Notes under the pieces: generated by a model | Database searches by the model: none | Told to the model about the DNA's origin: nothing | What the model saw: the letters and a program-made list of their open reading frames with translations, nothing else | Part shown: positions 55,948 through 64,000 of the stretch, piece by piece | How positions within the stretch are numbered: position 1 is the first letter of the stretch | Layout: every line of letters starts with the position of its first letter | NCBI RefSeq assembly: GCF_025200925.1 | Contig: NZ_CP104174.1 | Span: 3,844,001-3,908,000 of the forward strand | Direction: 5' to 3' | Origin: Bradyrhizobium sp. CB1015 | Lineage (GTDB): Bacteria; Pseudomonadota; Alphaproteobacteria; Rhizobiales; Xanthobacteraceae | DNA: 64,000 bases | Made by a program: the position numbers and the translations under genes

Positions 55948-56883
55948 TCAGATGAATTGCCAGGTGAAGCGTCCTCCGGTCCGGCTGATGCGGCCGACCG
56001 ATGACTGTGCAAAATGGGTGGTGAAGATGGCTGCGCCCCGCTCCGCAGCGTCCTCCAGCACGAAGGCGCGCGAGCGCAACGCGGCTTCCGGGAATTCGCA
56101 GAAGCAGGAATTGAGCGAAGGCTCGTACACCTGGAGCGGATGGTGCATCACGTCTCCGGCGAAAAGCGCCTCCTCGCCACGAGAGACCAGGCGGATGGAG
56201 GCGTGATCGACGCTGTGGCCGGGCGTCGGAACGAACGAGATGCCCTCGATAGCCTCGCTCCCGTCCACCGCGATGAGCCTGGCAAGCCTGGCCTCGATCA
56301 CCGGCCGGACGCTGTCGTCATAGACGCGGTCGGCCGGCTTGCGCAGCGCGGGGCCGAGGGAGGTCGGAGGGCGGGCCGCTCCGGCCGGCTCTGTGCCTGT
56401 CGCGAGGCTCTCGCCATAGGCCTTTTCGATCGCGGAGAAGACGTAGGTCGCATTCGGGAAGGTCGGGACCCAGCGCCCGTCGACGAGGCGGGTGTTCCAG
56501 CCGACGTGATCGGCATGCACGTGGGTGAGCAGCACGTAGTCGACCTGTTCCGGCCTGACACCTGCTGCGGCCAGCCGCGCCAGGAACGGCTCGTTGAGCC
56601 GGTGAAGCGGTGGAATCTCCGGCCGGTTCTTGTCATTGCCGGTGGCCGTGTCGATTAGGATCGTATGGTACGGCGTCCTGACCAGCCAGCTGTGAATGCT
56701 CTGGATGAAGGTGCCGGTCGCAGCATCGAACGAGCCCGCCTCCAGGTGGTCGCGATGGCGCTCCAGCGCCTGCGGCTCGCCTTCCGGATAGAGCGCGTCG
56801 AACTTGAATGCGGCAAGCCGCAACTCGTCGATCCGCGTGATGGATGCTTCGCCGACTTGATAGGTCTTGGCCGCTTGAATCAT
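55948..56883 (-). CDS. Metallo-beta-lactamase-fold hydrolase
   Basis: A 311-residue MBL-fold protein. The metal motif is LTHVHADHVGW, with further ligands in TPGHSVDHAS, AGDVMHHPLQ and TTHFAQS. It has no export signal. It belongs to the group often annotated as lactonases or sulfatase-like MBL proteins. ATG 56883 follows GGAGGA; a TTG one codon earlier is possible. It is the first gene of a two-gene unit with the alpha/beta hydrolase and is divergent from the LysR gene, which probably regulates it. Confidence 0.85.
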   Translation of the reverse strand: MIQAAKTYQVGEASITRIDELRLAAFKFDALYPEGEPQALERHRDHLEAGSFDAATGTFIQSIHSWLVRTPYHTILIDTATGNDKNRPEIPPLHRLNEPFLARLAAAGVRPEQVDYVLLTHVHADHVGWNTRLVDGRWVPTFPNATYVFSAIEKAYGESLATGTEPAGAARPPTSLGPALRKPADRVYDDSVRPVIEARLARLIAVDGSEAIEGISFVPTPGHSVDHASIRLVSRGEEALFAGDVMHHPLQVYEPSLNSCFCEFPEAALRSRAFVLEDAAERGAAIFTTHFAQSSVGRISRTGGRFTWQFI

Positions 56884-57110
56884 CAAGATGTCCTCCAGGG
56901 CCGCGGCTTAGGGGCTGGTTGCCCGGGCCGCGGTGTCCGTGAGGTACGAAGCGCGCCGCGCCTGAGGGAGAGCCGCTGGCTCGATAGGTCCCATCGACGT
57001 TGTTGATATCGGAAGGCATACTGGCCCAGCTTTTCACGCCGCCGTTTTGGCCTTAACCCTCGCATCGCGGCTCGTCCGAGTCGCGATGTGCTTGAACGGA
57101 GGTGGCTCCG

Positions 57111-58055
57111 ATGCAGGATGCGGAACACGGCCGGGGTCGGCCGGCCGACGACCATGATCTCGCCGAGATCGACCTCGGTCTGTTGCTGGCTCTGGAGGCT
57201 CTTCTGCGTGAGCGGAACGTGACGCGCGCGGCCTCCCGGCTCAATGTCGGGCAGCCTGCGCTCTCGGCGCGGCTGAACCGGCTGCGGCAGATCTTTGCCG
57301 ATCCACTGTTCGTACCCGCGGCGAGCGGGCGTGGCGTGGTGCCGACAACGAGGGCTGTGGAGCTCCAGACCGAGCTTGCGGACGTGCTCGGCAAGCTCCG
57401 TCGCATGGTGGAGGGGCCGGCCGTGTTCGACCCCGCCCGCAGCCAGCGCACCTTCGTCGTTGCCATCCACGAGAATCCGGCCGTGACGCTGGCGCCCGGC
57501 CTCGTCGCGCGCTTGACCGCGATGGCCGAGCGGGCGCGGCTCGCTCTCGTTCACCCCGCGCGCGATGTCGTGGATCAGCTCGAAAGGGGAGAGATCGACA
57601 TTCTGGTGACGGGCGCTGATCGCGCACATGGCGAGCTGATGCAGCGGCCGCTGTTCGAGGACGGCTTCCTGTCCGCACAGCGCAAAGGTCATCCCCGCGG
57701 CAACGGCCCGCTCGATCTCGACAGCTTTTGCGCGCTCGACCATCTCTTGATCTCCGCCGATGGCGGCGGCTTCTCGGGCCTCGTCGACGACGCGCTGGCC
57801 GCGCTCGGCCGCTCCCGGCGCGTCGCCGTCTCGATCCAGACCTATGCGCTCGCGCCAGTGATCCTTGCGCACAGTGATTGCATCTGCACACTGCCGCGGC
57901 GCTTCCTGATCCGCTTCGCCCACGAGCTCGATCTCACGCCCCCGCCGCTCGATCTGCCGCCCGCTCGCATCGTCGCGCTGTGGCATCCGCGCAATCAAGA
58001 GGACAAGGGCCACGCCTGGCTTCGTGAGTGCTTATACCAAGCGGCTGCTGCTTGA
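57111..58055 (+). CDS. LysR-family transcriptional regulator (NodD/PcpR-like group)
   Basis: A 314-residue LysR protein. The winged helix reads RNVTRAASRLNVGQPALSAR, then LNRLRQIFADPLFVP and VVPTTRA, the pattern of the NodD/LinR-type subgroup. The effector domain follows from about residue 105. ATG 57111 has GGAGG 8 bases upstream. It is divergent from the MBL-fold gene across 227 bases, where I cannot place a specific LysR box. It could also act on the Pot-type importer downstream, 310 bases away. Confidence 0.9.
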   Translation: MQDAEHGRGRPADDHDLAEIDLGLLLALEALLRERNVTRAASRLNVGQPALSARLNRLRQIFADPLFVPAASGRGVVPTTRAVELQTELADVLGKLRRMVEGPAVFDPARSQRTFVVAIHENPAVTLAPGLVARLTAMAERARLALVHPARDVVDQLERGEIDILVTGADRAHGELMQRPLFEDGFLSAQRKGHPRGNGPLDLDSFCALDHLLISADGGGFSGLVDDALAALGRSRRVAVSIQTYALAPVILAHSDCICTLPRRFLIRFAHELDLTPPPLDLPPARIVALWHPRNQEDKGHAWLRECLYQAAAA

Positions 58056-58365
58056 TCTCGATTTGCCCTCACGTGCGGACGAGCGGCGCTGCCAGGTTCG
58101 TCTTGCCTGTAAATTTCTGACTTTCCGAACTAATGAGTCCGCTAAGCTTGCATTCGTCGCGCCCGGTATACCGCCTGCCGCCTTCCTAAGCTGCGTGCCG
58201 AGATGAAATGCAGGGAGTTGATTCATTAGTCGCACTTATGTCGCGAATTTTTACTTCCAATTTTACTTCGCAAAATCCTGCCAATAGCCTCAAGCGCAAG
58301 TGATCACATCCGCAGAGATCGCTGAAGGTCGTTGCGGTCGCTCATTGTAACCAACGAGGGTTGCC
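58056..58365. other. Promoter-bearing intergenic region before importer 2
   Basis: No gene is supported. The centre (about 58217-58290) is clearly A/T-richer than its surroundings, with GCGAATTTTTACTTCC and AATTTTACTTCGC, which suggests the promoter of the Pot-type operon. The flanking GCGAA and TTCGC form a small inverted repeat that could be a regulator site. Confidence 0.45.
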
Positions 58366-59715
58366 ATGCTTGACAGGGATAAGGGGAATGCCGCTGCCGG
58401 CCATGCCGGAACGAAGCCGGGGGAAGCAAAAAAGCTGAGCCGCCGCACGCTGTTGAAAGGCGCCGCAGCAGTTGCCGGCGCAGCTGCAGGCTCCGATGCA
58501 ATCTGCGGATTCCCGACCATCTGGGCGCAGGAAATCAAGGACATCGAGCTGCGCCACGTCGGCGTCTCCTATTCGGTGGTGAAGGCGATCGGCGACCAGG
58601 CCGCCAAGGACCTCGGCTTCAAGGTGACGATGCAGAACCTCGACACCTCCGCGTCCATCAACCGCTTCATAAGCCAGCCTAATACGGTCGACATCGCCGA
58701 CCTCGAGGGCTGGCAGGCCAAGCTGGCGGCGAAGCGCGGCGTGATCCAGGGCATCGAGGTCAAGAAGATCAAGGAGTTCGACAACATCCTGCCGATCTTC
58801 ACCAAGGGCGAGATCGACGGCCACAAGATCCCGCGCCAGGGCATCTCGCCCTATGAGGCCATGTACATCGCCAAGCCCGACGCGACCGACCTCAATGACG
58901 GCGTCACCGAATGGGCGACCTTCCTGCCACAGGTCTACAACGCCGACTCGATCGGCTATCGCCCCGATCTCGTCGGCCATGAGGTGACCGAATGGAAGGA
59001 CCTGATCGATCCCAAGTTCAAGGGCAAGGCCGCCATCCTCGACGTGCCCGCCATCGGCATCATGGACGCCGCGCTCTGCTTCGAGAGCGCCGGCCTGATC
59101 AAGTACGGCAACAAGGGCAACATGACCAAGGAGGAGATCGACTTCACCTGCAACAAGCTGATCGAGCTGAAGAAGCAGGGCCAGTTCCGCGCGACCTGGA
59201 CCACCTTCGACCAGTCGGTGCAGCTGATGGCGGCGGGCGAGGTGATCATCCAGTCGATGTGGTCGCCGGCGGTGGCCGCGGTACGCGTCAAGGAAATTCC
59301 CTGCGTCTACGCGCCCGTCAACGTCAAGAACGGCAAGGAAGGTTACCGCGGCTGGTGCAACGGAATGGGCTTGATGAAGCATCTCTCGGGCAAGAAGCTC
59401 GATGCCGCCTATGAATATCTCAACTGGTACCTCTCGGGCTGGCAGGGCGGCTTCGTCGCACGCTACGGCTATTACAGCCCGGTGCCCTCGACCGCGAAGA
59501 AATTCCTCACCCCGGCGGAATGGGCGTTCTGGTACGAGGGCCAGCCCGCGCCCGAGGTGGTCAACGACCCCTATGGCGTTGCGATGGAGAAGGCCGGCAC
59601 CAAGCGCGACGGCGGCTCGTTCCTCGACCGTGTCAAGAACATCTCTTGCTGGAACACGCTGATGGACGAGGCCGCCTACATGAACAAACGCTGGAACGAC
59701 TTCAAGGTGGCCTGA
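58366..59715 (+). CDS. Pot-type extracellular solute-binding protein, importer 2
   Basis: A 449-residue periplasmic binding protein (PotD/SBP_bac_8 type). Its long N-terminus holds a Tat motif, SRRTLLKGAAAVAGAAAG, so it is probably exported folded. The mature part starts IKDIELRHVGVSYSVVKAIG and contains DVPAIGIMDAALCFESAGLI and GYRGWCNGMGLMKHLSGKKL. It is larger than the binding protein of importer 1 and not closely related. First gene of a four-gene importer followed directly by molybdenum hydroxylase set 3. Confidence 0.87.
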   Translation: MLDRDKGNAAAGHAGTKPGEAKKLSRRTLLKGAAAVAGAAAGSDAICGFPTIWAQEIKDIELRHVGVSYSVVKAIGDQAAKDLGFKVTMQNLDTSASINRFISQPNTVDIADLEGWQAKLAAKRGVIQGIEVKKIKEFDNILPIFTKGEIDGHKIPRQGISPYEAMYIAKPDATDLNDGVTEWATFLPQVYNADSIGYRPDLVGHEVTEWKDLIDPKFKGKAAILDVPAIGIMDAALCFESAGLIKYGNKGNMTKEEIDFTCNKLIELKKQGQFRATWTTFDQSVQLMAAGEVIIQSMWSPAVAAVRVKEIPCVYAPVNVKNGKEGYRGWCNGMGLMKHLSGKKLDAAYEYLNWYLSGWQGGFVARYGYYSPVPSTAKKFLTPAEWAFWYEGQPAPEVVNDPYGVAMEKAGTKRDGGSFLDRVKNISCWNTLMDEAAYMNKRWNDFKVA

Positions 59716-59786
59716 AACCTGCTTTCCCTGAGGAAAGGCGCCGGCGCGGCGACGCGCCGGCGGACGAGATCGAGGCGTTCGCTGAC

Positions 59787-60677
59787 ATGCAGCCAAGTCA
59801 AGCTCAAAGTCCAGCTCCATCGCGATCCAATCTGGCGGGCTGGCTCTACGTCTCACCGCTGGTCCTGGTGCTGGTGCCGTTCTTCGCGGCGCCGATCCTG
59901 GTGGTGCTGGCGGCGAGCTTCTTCGCCACCGACGGCTTTGGCGGACTGACGCCGGGCTTCACGCTGGCGAGCTACGTCGAGGTGCTGCACTCGGCGCTGA
60001 CGCTGAAGCTGTATCTGGCGACGATCAAGTTCACGGTGCTGACATGGATCTTCACCCTGATCATCGGCTTCTTCGTTGCCTATTTCCTGGTCTTCCACGT
60101 CCGCAACCAGTTGCTGGCGATCGGCCTGTTCCTGCTCTGCACGGTGCCGTTCTGGACCTCGAACATCATCCGGATGATTTCGTGGATCCCGCTGCTCGGC
60201 AAGGAAGGCCTGATCAATCAGGCGCTGCTCGCGCTCGGCGTGATCCGGCAGCCGCTGGAGGTCCTGCTGTTCTCCGATCTTGCGGTGGTCATCGCCTATG
60301 TCCATCAGCTCACGATCTTCATGATCGTGCCGATCTTCAATTCCATGGCGCGGATCGACAAGAAGCTGATCGAGGCCGCAATCGATGCCGGCGCCAGCCG
60401 TTTCGACATCATGCGCCTGATCGTGGTGCCGATGTCCAAGAGCGGCATCGCGCTCGGCACCATCTTCGTGGTCTCGATCGTCATGGGCGATTTCTTCGTG
60501 GTCAAGGTGATGTCCGGCGGCGGTTCGGCCTCGGTGGTCAGCGCCTTCTACGAGGACGTCGGCGTGCTGCAATATCCGACCGCCGCGGCGAGCGCCGTGC
60601 TGCTGACGCTGGTGCTGGTCGCGATCGTCTCGCTGATCCTGCGCACGGTTGATGTCAGGCAGGAGATCACGCGATGA
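59787..60677 (+). CDS. Pot-type ABC transporter permease (PotB family), importer 2
   Basis: A 296-residue permease. PFWTSNIIRMISWIPLLGKE is the PotB-conserved segment and EAAIDAGASRFDIMRLIVVP the EAA loop. ATG 59787 lies 71 bases after the binding-protein stop; longer frames overlap that gene in the wrong register. Its stop overlaps the PotC-type start by four bases (ATGA). Confidence 0.88.
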   Translation: MQPSQAQSPAPSRSNLAGWLYVSPLVLVLVPFFAAPILVVLAASFFATDGFGGLTPGFTLASYVEVLHSALTLKLYLATIKFTVLTWIFTLIIGFFVAYFLVFHVRNQLLAIGLFLLCTVPFWTSNIIRMISWIPLLGKEGLINQALLALGVIRQPLEVLLFSDLAVVIAYVHQLTIFMIVPIFNSMARIDKKLIEAAIDAGASRFDIMRLIVVPMSKSGIALGTIFVVSIVMGDFFVVKVMSGGGSASVVSAFYEDVGVLQYPTAAASAVLLTLVLVAIVSLILRTVDVRQEITR

Positions 60678-61564
60678 GCGCGGTTCTCGCCGACATGCCG
60701 GAGACGATTGCGCCTGCAACCAAAAAGGCGATCGCGCCGAGCCGGGGTGAGCGGCCCTGGACGTTCTATGTGCTGGCGGCGCTGTTCGTGGCTTACGTGC
60801 TCGCGCTCTACGGCCCGATGTTCTGCATCTACATCCTGTCGTTCCAGGACATCCGCGGCGGCCTCGTCTTCCCGATGAAGGGCCATTCGCTGCACTGGTT
60901 CGTCGATCTCTTCACCCAGGTGCGCACCGGCGACGTCAAGGGCTCGTTCGACCGCTCCATCAAGCTCGCCGTGATCGTCACCATCATCACGGTGGTGGTG
61001 TCGTTCCTTGCCGGGCTCGGCTTCCGCAAGCGCTTTCGCGGCGACACGTTCGTCTTCTACATGATGATCGGCAGCCTCGTCGCGCCCGGCCTCGTGCTCG
61101 GCCTCGGCACCGGCCTGTTGTTCCAGGCGCTCGGGCTGAATGCCAGCTGGTACACCTCGGCGCTCGGCGCGCAGCTGTCCTGGACGCTGCCGTTCGGCGT
61201 GCTCGTGATGTTCGCGGTGATGTCGCGCTTCAACCATGCGTGGGAGGAGGCGGCCTACGATCTCGGCGCCAGCCGCTGGCAATCGATTTGGCTGGTGATG
61301 ATCCCGGTCCTGGCCCCCGGCCTCGTCGCCGTCGCGCTGTTCGGCTTCACGCTGTCCTATGACGAGTTCGCTCGCAGCCTCCAGACCGCGGGCTCGCTGA
61401 ACACCCTGCCGCTGGAAATCTGGAGCATGACGCTGAACGTGACATCGCCGTCGCTTTATGCGCTGGGTACGGTGACCACCATCGTCTCCTTCGTCGTGAT
61501 CGGTGCCAGCCTCGGCACCATCGTGCTGATCCAGAAGAAGCGCGGCAGCCGGGCAAAGGGATAG
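60674..61564 (+). CDS. Pot-type ABC transporter permease (PotC family), importer 2
   Basis: A 296-residue permease with six likely helices. The EAA loop is EEAAYDLGASRWQSIWLVMI, and YDEFARSLQTAGSLNTLPLE is the PotC segment after it. A hydrophilic N-terminus of about 30 residues (APATKKAIAPSRGERPW) precedes helix 1. Translation is coupled to the PotB gene. Confidence 0.88.
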   Translation: MSAVLADMPETIAPATKKAIAPSRGERPWTFYVLAALFVAYVLALYGPMFCIYILSFQDIRGGLVFPMKGHSLHWFVDLFTQVRTGDVKGSFDRSIKLAVIVTIITVVVSFLAGLGFRKRFRGDTFVFYMMIGSLVAPGLVLGLGTGLLFQALGLNASWYTSALGAQLSWTLPFGVLVMFAVMSRFNHAWEEAAYDLGASRWQSIWLVMIPVLAPGLVAVALFGFTLSYDEFARSLQTAGSLNTLPLEIWSMTLNVTSPSLYALGTVTTIVSFVVIGASLGTIVLIQKKRGSRAKG

Positions 61565-61566
61565 GA

Positions 61567-62673
61567 ATGAAGAACGATCGTGGCGATATCGAGCTGGCAG
61601 GCGTCTGCAAGAGCTTTGACGGCGTCACCAACGTCGTTGACGGCGTCAACCTGAAGATCGCAGACGGCGCCTATTGCTGCTTCATTGGCCCCTCCGGCTG
61701 CGGCAAGACCACGATCCTGCGCATGATCGCCGGCCATGAGGACCCGACTGCGGGCGAGATCGTGATCGGTGGCCAGAACGTCGTCGGCCTCGCGCCGGTG
61801 CAGCGCCGCACCGCGATGATGTTCCAGTCCTACGCATTGTTTCCACATCTGACGGTGCGAGAGAACATCGCCTTTGCGCTGCGCGTGCGCGGCCAGTCCA
61901 AGGCCGATCGTTTGCGCGCGGCGGATGCCATGATCGAGAAGGTCCGGCTGACGAGCTTCGCCGACCGCCTGCCGGCCCAGCTTTCCGGCGGCCAGCAGCA
62001 GCGCGTGGCGCTGGCGCGCGCGGCGATCACCGAGCCGCGCGTGCTCTTGCTCGACGAGCCGCTGTCGGCGCTCGACGAGCAGCTCCGCGTCCAGATGCGC
62101 CAGGAGCTCCGGCGGATGCAGCAGGAGCTCGGCATCACCTTCATCCATGTCACCCACACCCAGCTCGAGGCGATCGCGCTTGCGGATCTCGTCGTGGTGA
62201 TGGAGCAGGGCAGGATCAAGCAGGCCGGACCGGCGCGCGAGGTCTATGCCCATCCGCGCGACCGCTATGTCGCCGAGTTCATGGGAGGCCAGAACGTGCT
62301 GTCGGGCAGGGTGGAGAAGGTGAACGGCGCGAGCTTCACGCTCGCGCAGGCCGCGCCTGATGGCATCGAGGTGCCGCTTCAGGCCCGCCCGACCGTCAGC
62401 GTCGGCGATAAGGTCGATATCGCCGTGCGACGCGACGACGTCGCGCTGGTGAGGCCCGGCAAGGAGCTGCCGCCGGGCTGCACCACGTCGCTGCCGAGCC
62501 GCGTGCTCGCGATCGAATACCAGGGCTATTTCGTCAAGGTCATGCTCGACACCGTGCCGGACGACGAGTTCGTCGCCTATGTGCCCGAGAAAACCTTCTT
62601 CGCAGATCCCTTCACCGTCGGCGACGTCGTGATGGCCACATGGGCCACCGGCAGTGCGCTTCCACTCGCCTAA
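61567..62673 (+). CDS. Pot-type ABC transporter ATPase (PotA family), importer 2
   Basis: A 368-residue ATPase. Walker A is GPSGCGKTT, the Q-loop is [12 protein letters not shown], the signature is [16 protein letters not shown], Walker B is [12 protein letters not shown] and the switch His is in VTHTQLEA (Thr replaces the common Asp of THD). A C-terminal TOBE-type domain follows from about residue 280. It ends 26 bases before the 2Fe-2S gene of set 3, so importer and enzyme are probably cotranscribed. Confidence 0.9.
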   Translation: MKNDRGDIELAGVCKSFDGVTNVVDGVNLKIADGAYCCFIGPSGCGKTTILRMIAGHEDPTAGEIVIGGQNVVGLAPVQRRTAMMFQSYALFPHLTVRENIAFALRVRGQSKADRLRAADAMIEKVRLTSFADRLPAQLSGGQQQRVALARAAITEPRVLLLDEPLSALDEQLRVQMRQELRRMQQELGITFIHVTHTQLEAIALADLVVVMEQGRIKQAGPAREVYAHPRDRYVAEFMGGQNVLSGRVEKVNGASFTLAQAAPDGIEVPLQARPTVSVGDKVDIAVRRDDVALVRPGKELPPGCTTSLPSRVLAIEYQGYFVKVMLDTVPDDEFVAYVPEKTFFADPFTVGDVVMATWATGSALPLA

Positions 62674-62699
62674 GTCCCGCCGCGCACAGGAGCATGACC

Positions 62700-63185
62700 G
62701 TGCAGATATCCTTCACACTCAACGGACGGCCAACCGCTGTCGAGGTCGAGCCGGCAACCCTCGTCGCCGAGCTTCTGCGCGAGCAGCTTCATCTCACCGG
62801 CACGCATATCGGCTGCGACACCAGCCAGTGCGGTGCCTGCGTCGTGCATCTGGACGGCCTGCCGGTGAAGAGCTGCACCCTGCTCGCGCCCGTGCTCGAC
62901 GGTGCGACATTGCTCACGATCGAGGGCCTGACGGGCGCACCCGGCTCGAACCAGATGCATCCGATGCAGGAGGCCTTCCGCGAGCATCACGGGCTGCAGT
63001 GCGGCTTCTGCACACCGGGCATGCTGATGACCGCCGTCGCGCTTGCGACCGAGAAGCCGGACCTGACGGAGGCCGACGTTCGCCACGGCCTCGAAGGCAA
63101 CATCTGCCGCTGCACCGGCTACCAGAACATCGTCGTCTCGGTCATGGCCGGCGCCGCCGCCATGAACGCCGCCAAGGGAGAGTGA
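62700..63185 (+). CDS. Molybdenum hydroxylase 2Fe-2S subunit, set 3
   Basis: A 161-residue small subunit. Cluster cysteines are in [17 protein letters not shown] plus SCTLLAP, and CGFCTPGM plus [11 protein letters not shown] chose the GTG at 62700 because AGGAG is 7 bases upstream; the ATG at 62694 would be only one base from that site. The large subunit starts two bases after its stop. The order small, large without an FAD gene between them differs from sets 1 and 2; the FAD gene may follow outside the window. Confidence 0.9.
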   Translation: MQISFTLNGRPTAVEVEPATLVAELLREQLHLTGTHIGCDTSQCGACVVHLDGLPVKSCTLLAPVLDGATLLTIEGLTGAPGSNQMHPMQEAFREHHGLQCGFCTPGMLMTAVALATEKPDLTEADVRHGLEGNICRCTGYQNIVVSVMAGAAAMNAAKGE

Positions 63186-63187
63186 CC

Positions 63188-64000
63188 ATGGGCAATGTGA
63201 TCGGTATCGGCGCCGCACCGAAGCGGAAAGAGGACCAGCGCTTCCTCACCGGCCGCGGCAATTACGTCTCCGACATCAAGCGCCCCGGCATGGCCGCCGG
63301 CGTGTTCGTGCGCTCGCCGCACGGCCATGCGGTGCTGCGCGGCATCGACAAGAGCGCCGCGCTGGCTTCGCCCGGCGTCATTGCGGTCCTGACCGGGGAC
63401 GACGTCGCCGATGATGGGCTGGGGTCGCTGCCCTGCGGCTGGGGCATCACGGACGCAAAGGGCGTGCCGATGAAGGAGCCGCCGTTCCCGATGCTGGCGC
63501 AGGACAAGGTGCGTTTCGTCGGCGACATGGTGGCTTTCGTCATCGCAGAAACGCCGGAGCAGGCCAACGCGGCGGCTGACCTGCTGAAGGTCGACTATAA
63601 GGTGCTGCCCTCCGTGGTCGGCGTGCTCGAAGCCGTCAGGCCCGACGCGCCGCAATTGTTCGACGACGTGCCGAACAACATTTGCTGCGACTGGGAGCTC
63701 GGCGACAAGGCCGCGGTCGAATCCGCGTTCAAGAAGGCGGCGCATGTCGCAAGACTCAGCCTCGTCAACAACCGCCTGATCGGCAACCCCATGGAGCCGC
63801 GCGCGGCCGTCGCCGAATACGAGCCGGGCACGGATCGCTACACGCTGTGGACCACCAGCCAGTTCCCGCACGTCGTGCGCTTCCTGATGGGCGCGCTGGT
63901 GCTGAACATTCCTCAACACAAGCTGCGCGTGGTGGCGCCCGATGTCGGCGGTGGCTTCGGAGTCAAGCAGTTCCATTACGGCGAAGAGGCCGTGATCACC
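63188..64000 (+). CDS. Molybdenum hydroxylase large subunit, set 3 (partial, C-terminus outside window)
   Basis: The first 271 codons of a CoxL/XDH-type large subunit, open to the window end. APKRKEDQRFLTGRGNYVSD is the N-terminal domain and APDVGGGFGVKQF the first cofactor motif. GNPMEPRAAVAEY is the normal family loop. The active-site loop that separates CO dehydrogenases from other hydroxylases lies beyond the window. ATG 63188 follows GGAGAG at 7 bases. Confidence 0.92.
   Translation, partial: MGNVIGIGAAPKRKEDQRFLTGRGNYVSDIKRPGMAAGVFVRSPHGHAVLRGIDKSAALASPGVIAVLTGDDVADDGLGSLPCGWGITDAKGVPMKEPPFPMLAQDKVRFVGDMVAFVIAETPEQANAAADLLKVDYKVLPSVVGVLEAVRPDAPQLFDDVPNNICCDWELGDKAAVESAFKKAAHVARLSLVNNRLIGNPMEPRAAVAEYEPGTDRYTLWTTSQFPHVVRFLMGALVLNIPQHKLRVVAPDVGGGFGVKQFHYGEEAVIT

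Overview
The window is GC-rich, densely coded DNA that looks like an alphaproteobacterial chromosome, most probably Bradyrhizobium or a close relative. This is inferred from codon use, from many Liv-type and Pot-type importers beside CoxL-type molybdenum hydroxylases, and from dispersed palindromic elements (AAAGCGCGATGAG ends, and CATCCTTCGAGACG/CCTCATCCTGAGGAG units) that I recall from that genus. There are no rRNA, tRNA, insertion-sequence, phage or CRISPR features. Apart from a trehalose/glycogen fragment at the left end, the window is a catabolic and uptake region for small organic nitrogen or ring compounds.

Layout. 1-3262: glgX (cut by the window edge), a DUF3606 gene and divergent treZ. 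3283-6900: an NCS1 permease, a MarR regulator and a metal-dependent amidohydrolase, with a near-identical palindrome before the permease and in the marR/hydrolase gap. 6928-11329: molybdenum hydroxylase set 1 (large subunit, FAD subunit, and a 2Fe-2S subunit fused to a CoxG-like domain). 11406-16521: a complete Liv-type importer ending in a small Rieske protein. 16646-20437: alpha/beta hydrolase, amidase, MFS transporter and a divergent hydroxyisourate-hydrolase-like gene. 20438-25767: a Pot-type importer and a second amidase. 25768-32207: a racemase-fold protein and GntR regulator, divergent from a NitT/TauT-type importer, an arylmalonate-decarboxylase-like protein and a dihydropyrimidinase.

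32416-52084 is the most striking part. Eighteen consecutive minus-strand genes have gaps of at most about 30 bases or short overlaps, so they read as one 19.7-kb operon. It encodes LivH, LivM and LivG; a LivF ATPase fused to a Tm-1-like (UPF0261) domain; the TIM-barrel partner of Tm-1; a 975-residue flotillin with a tandem 44-residue coiled-coil repeat; two SRPBCC paralogues; a molybdenum hydroxylase (set 2) whose large subunit is split in two; MoxR and VWA proteins of the CoxD/CoxE kind; an amidohydrolase; a metallo-beta-lactamase-fold lactonase; an SMP-30/isochorismatase fusion; and an azoreductase-type flavoprotein. An AraC regulator, a Liv-type binding protein and two hydrolases lie just upstream on the same strand.

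57111-64000: a NodD-type LysR regulator, a second Pot-type importer and the start of molybdenum hydroxylase set 3 (2Fe-2S subunit and a large subunit cut by the window end).

The recurring design is an ABC importer next to a molybdenum hydroxylase and to hydrolases of amides, cyclic amides or lactones: take up a compound, hydroxylate it, open or hydrolyse it. No substrate can be fixed from sequence alone.
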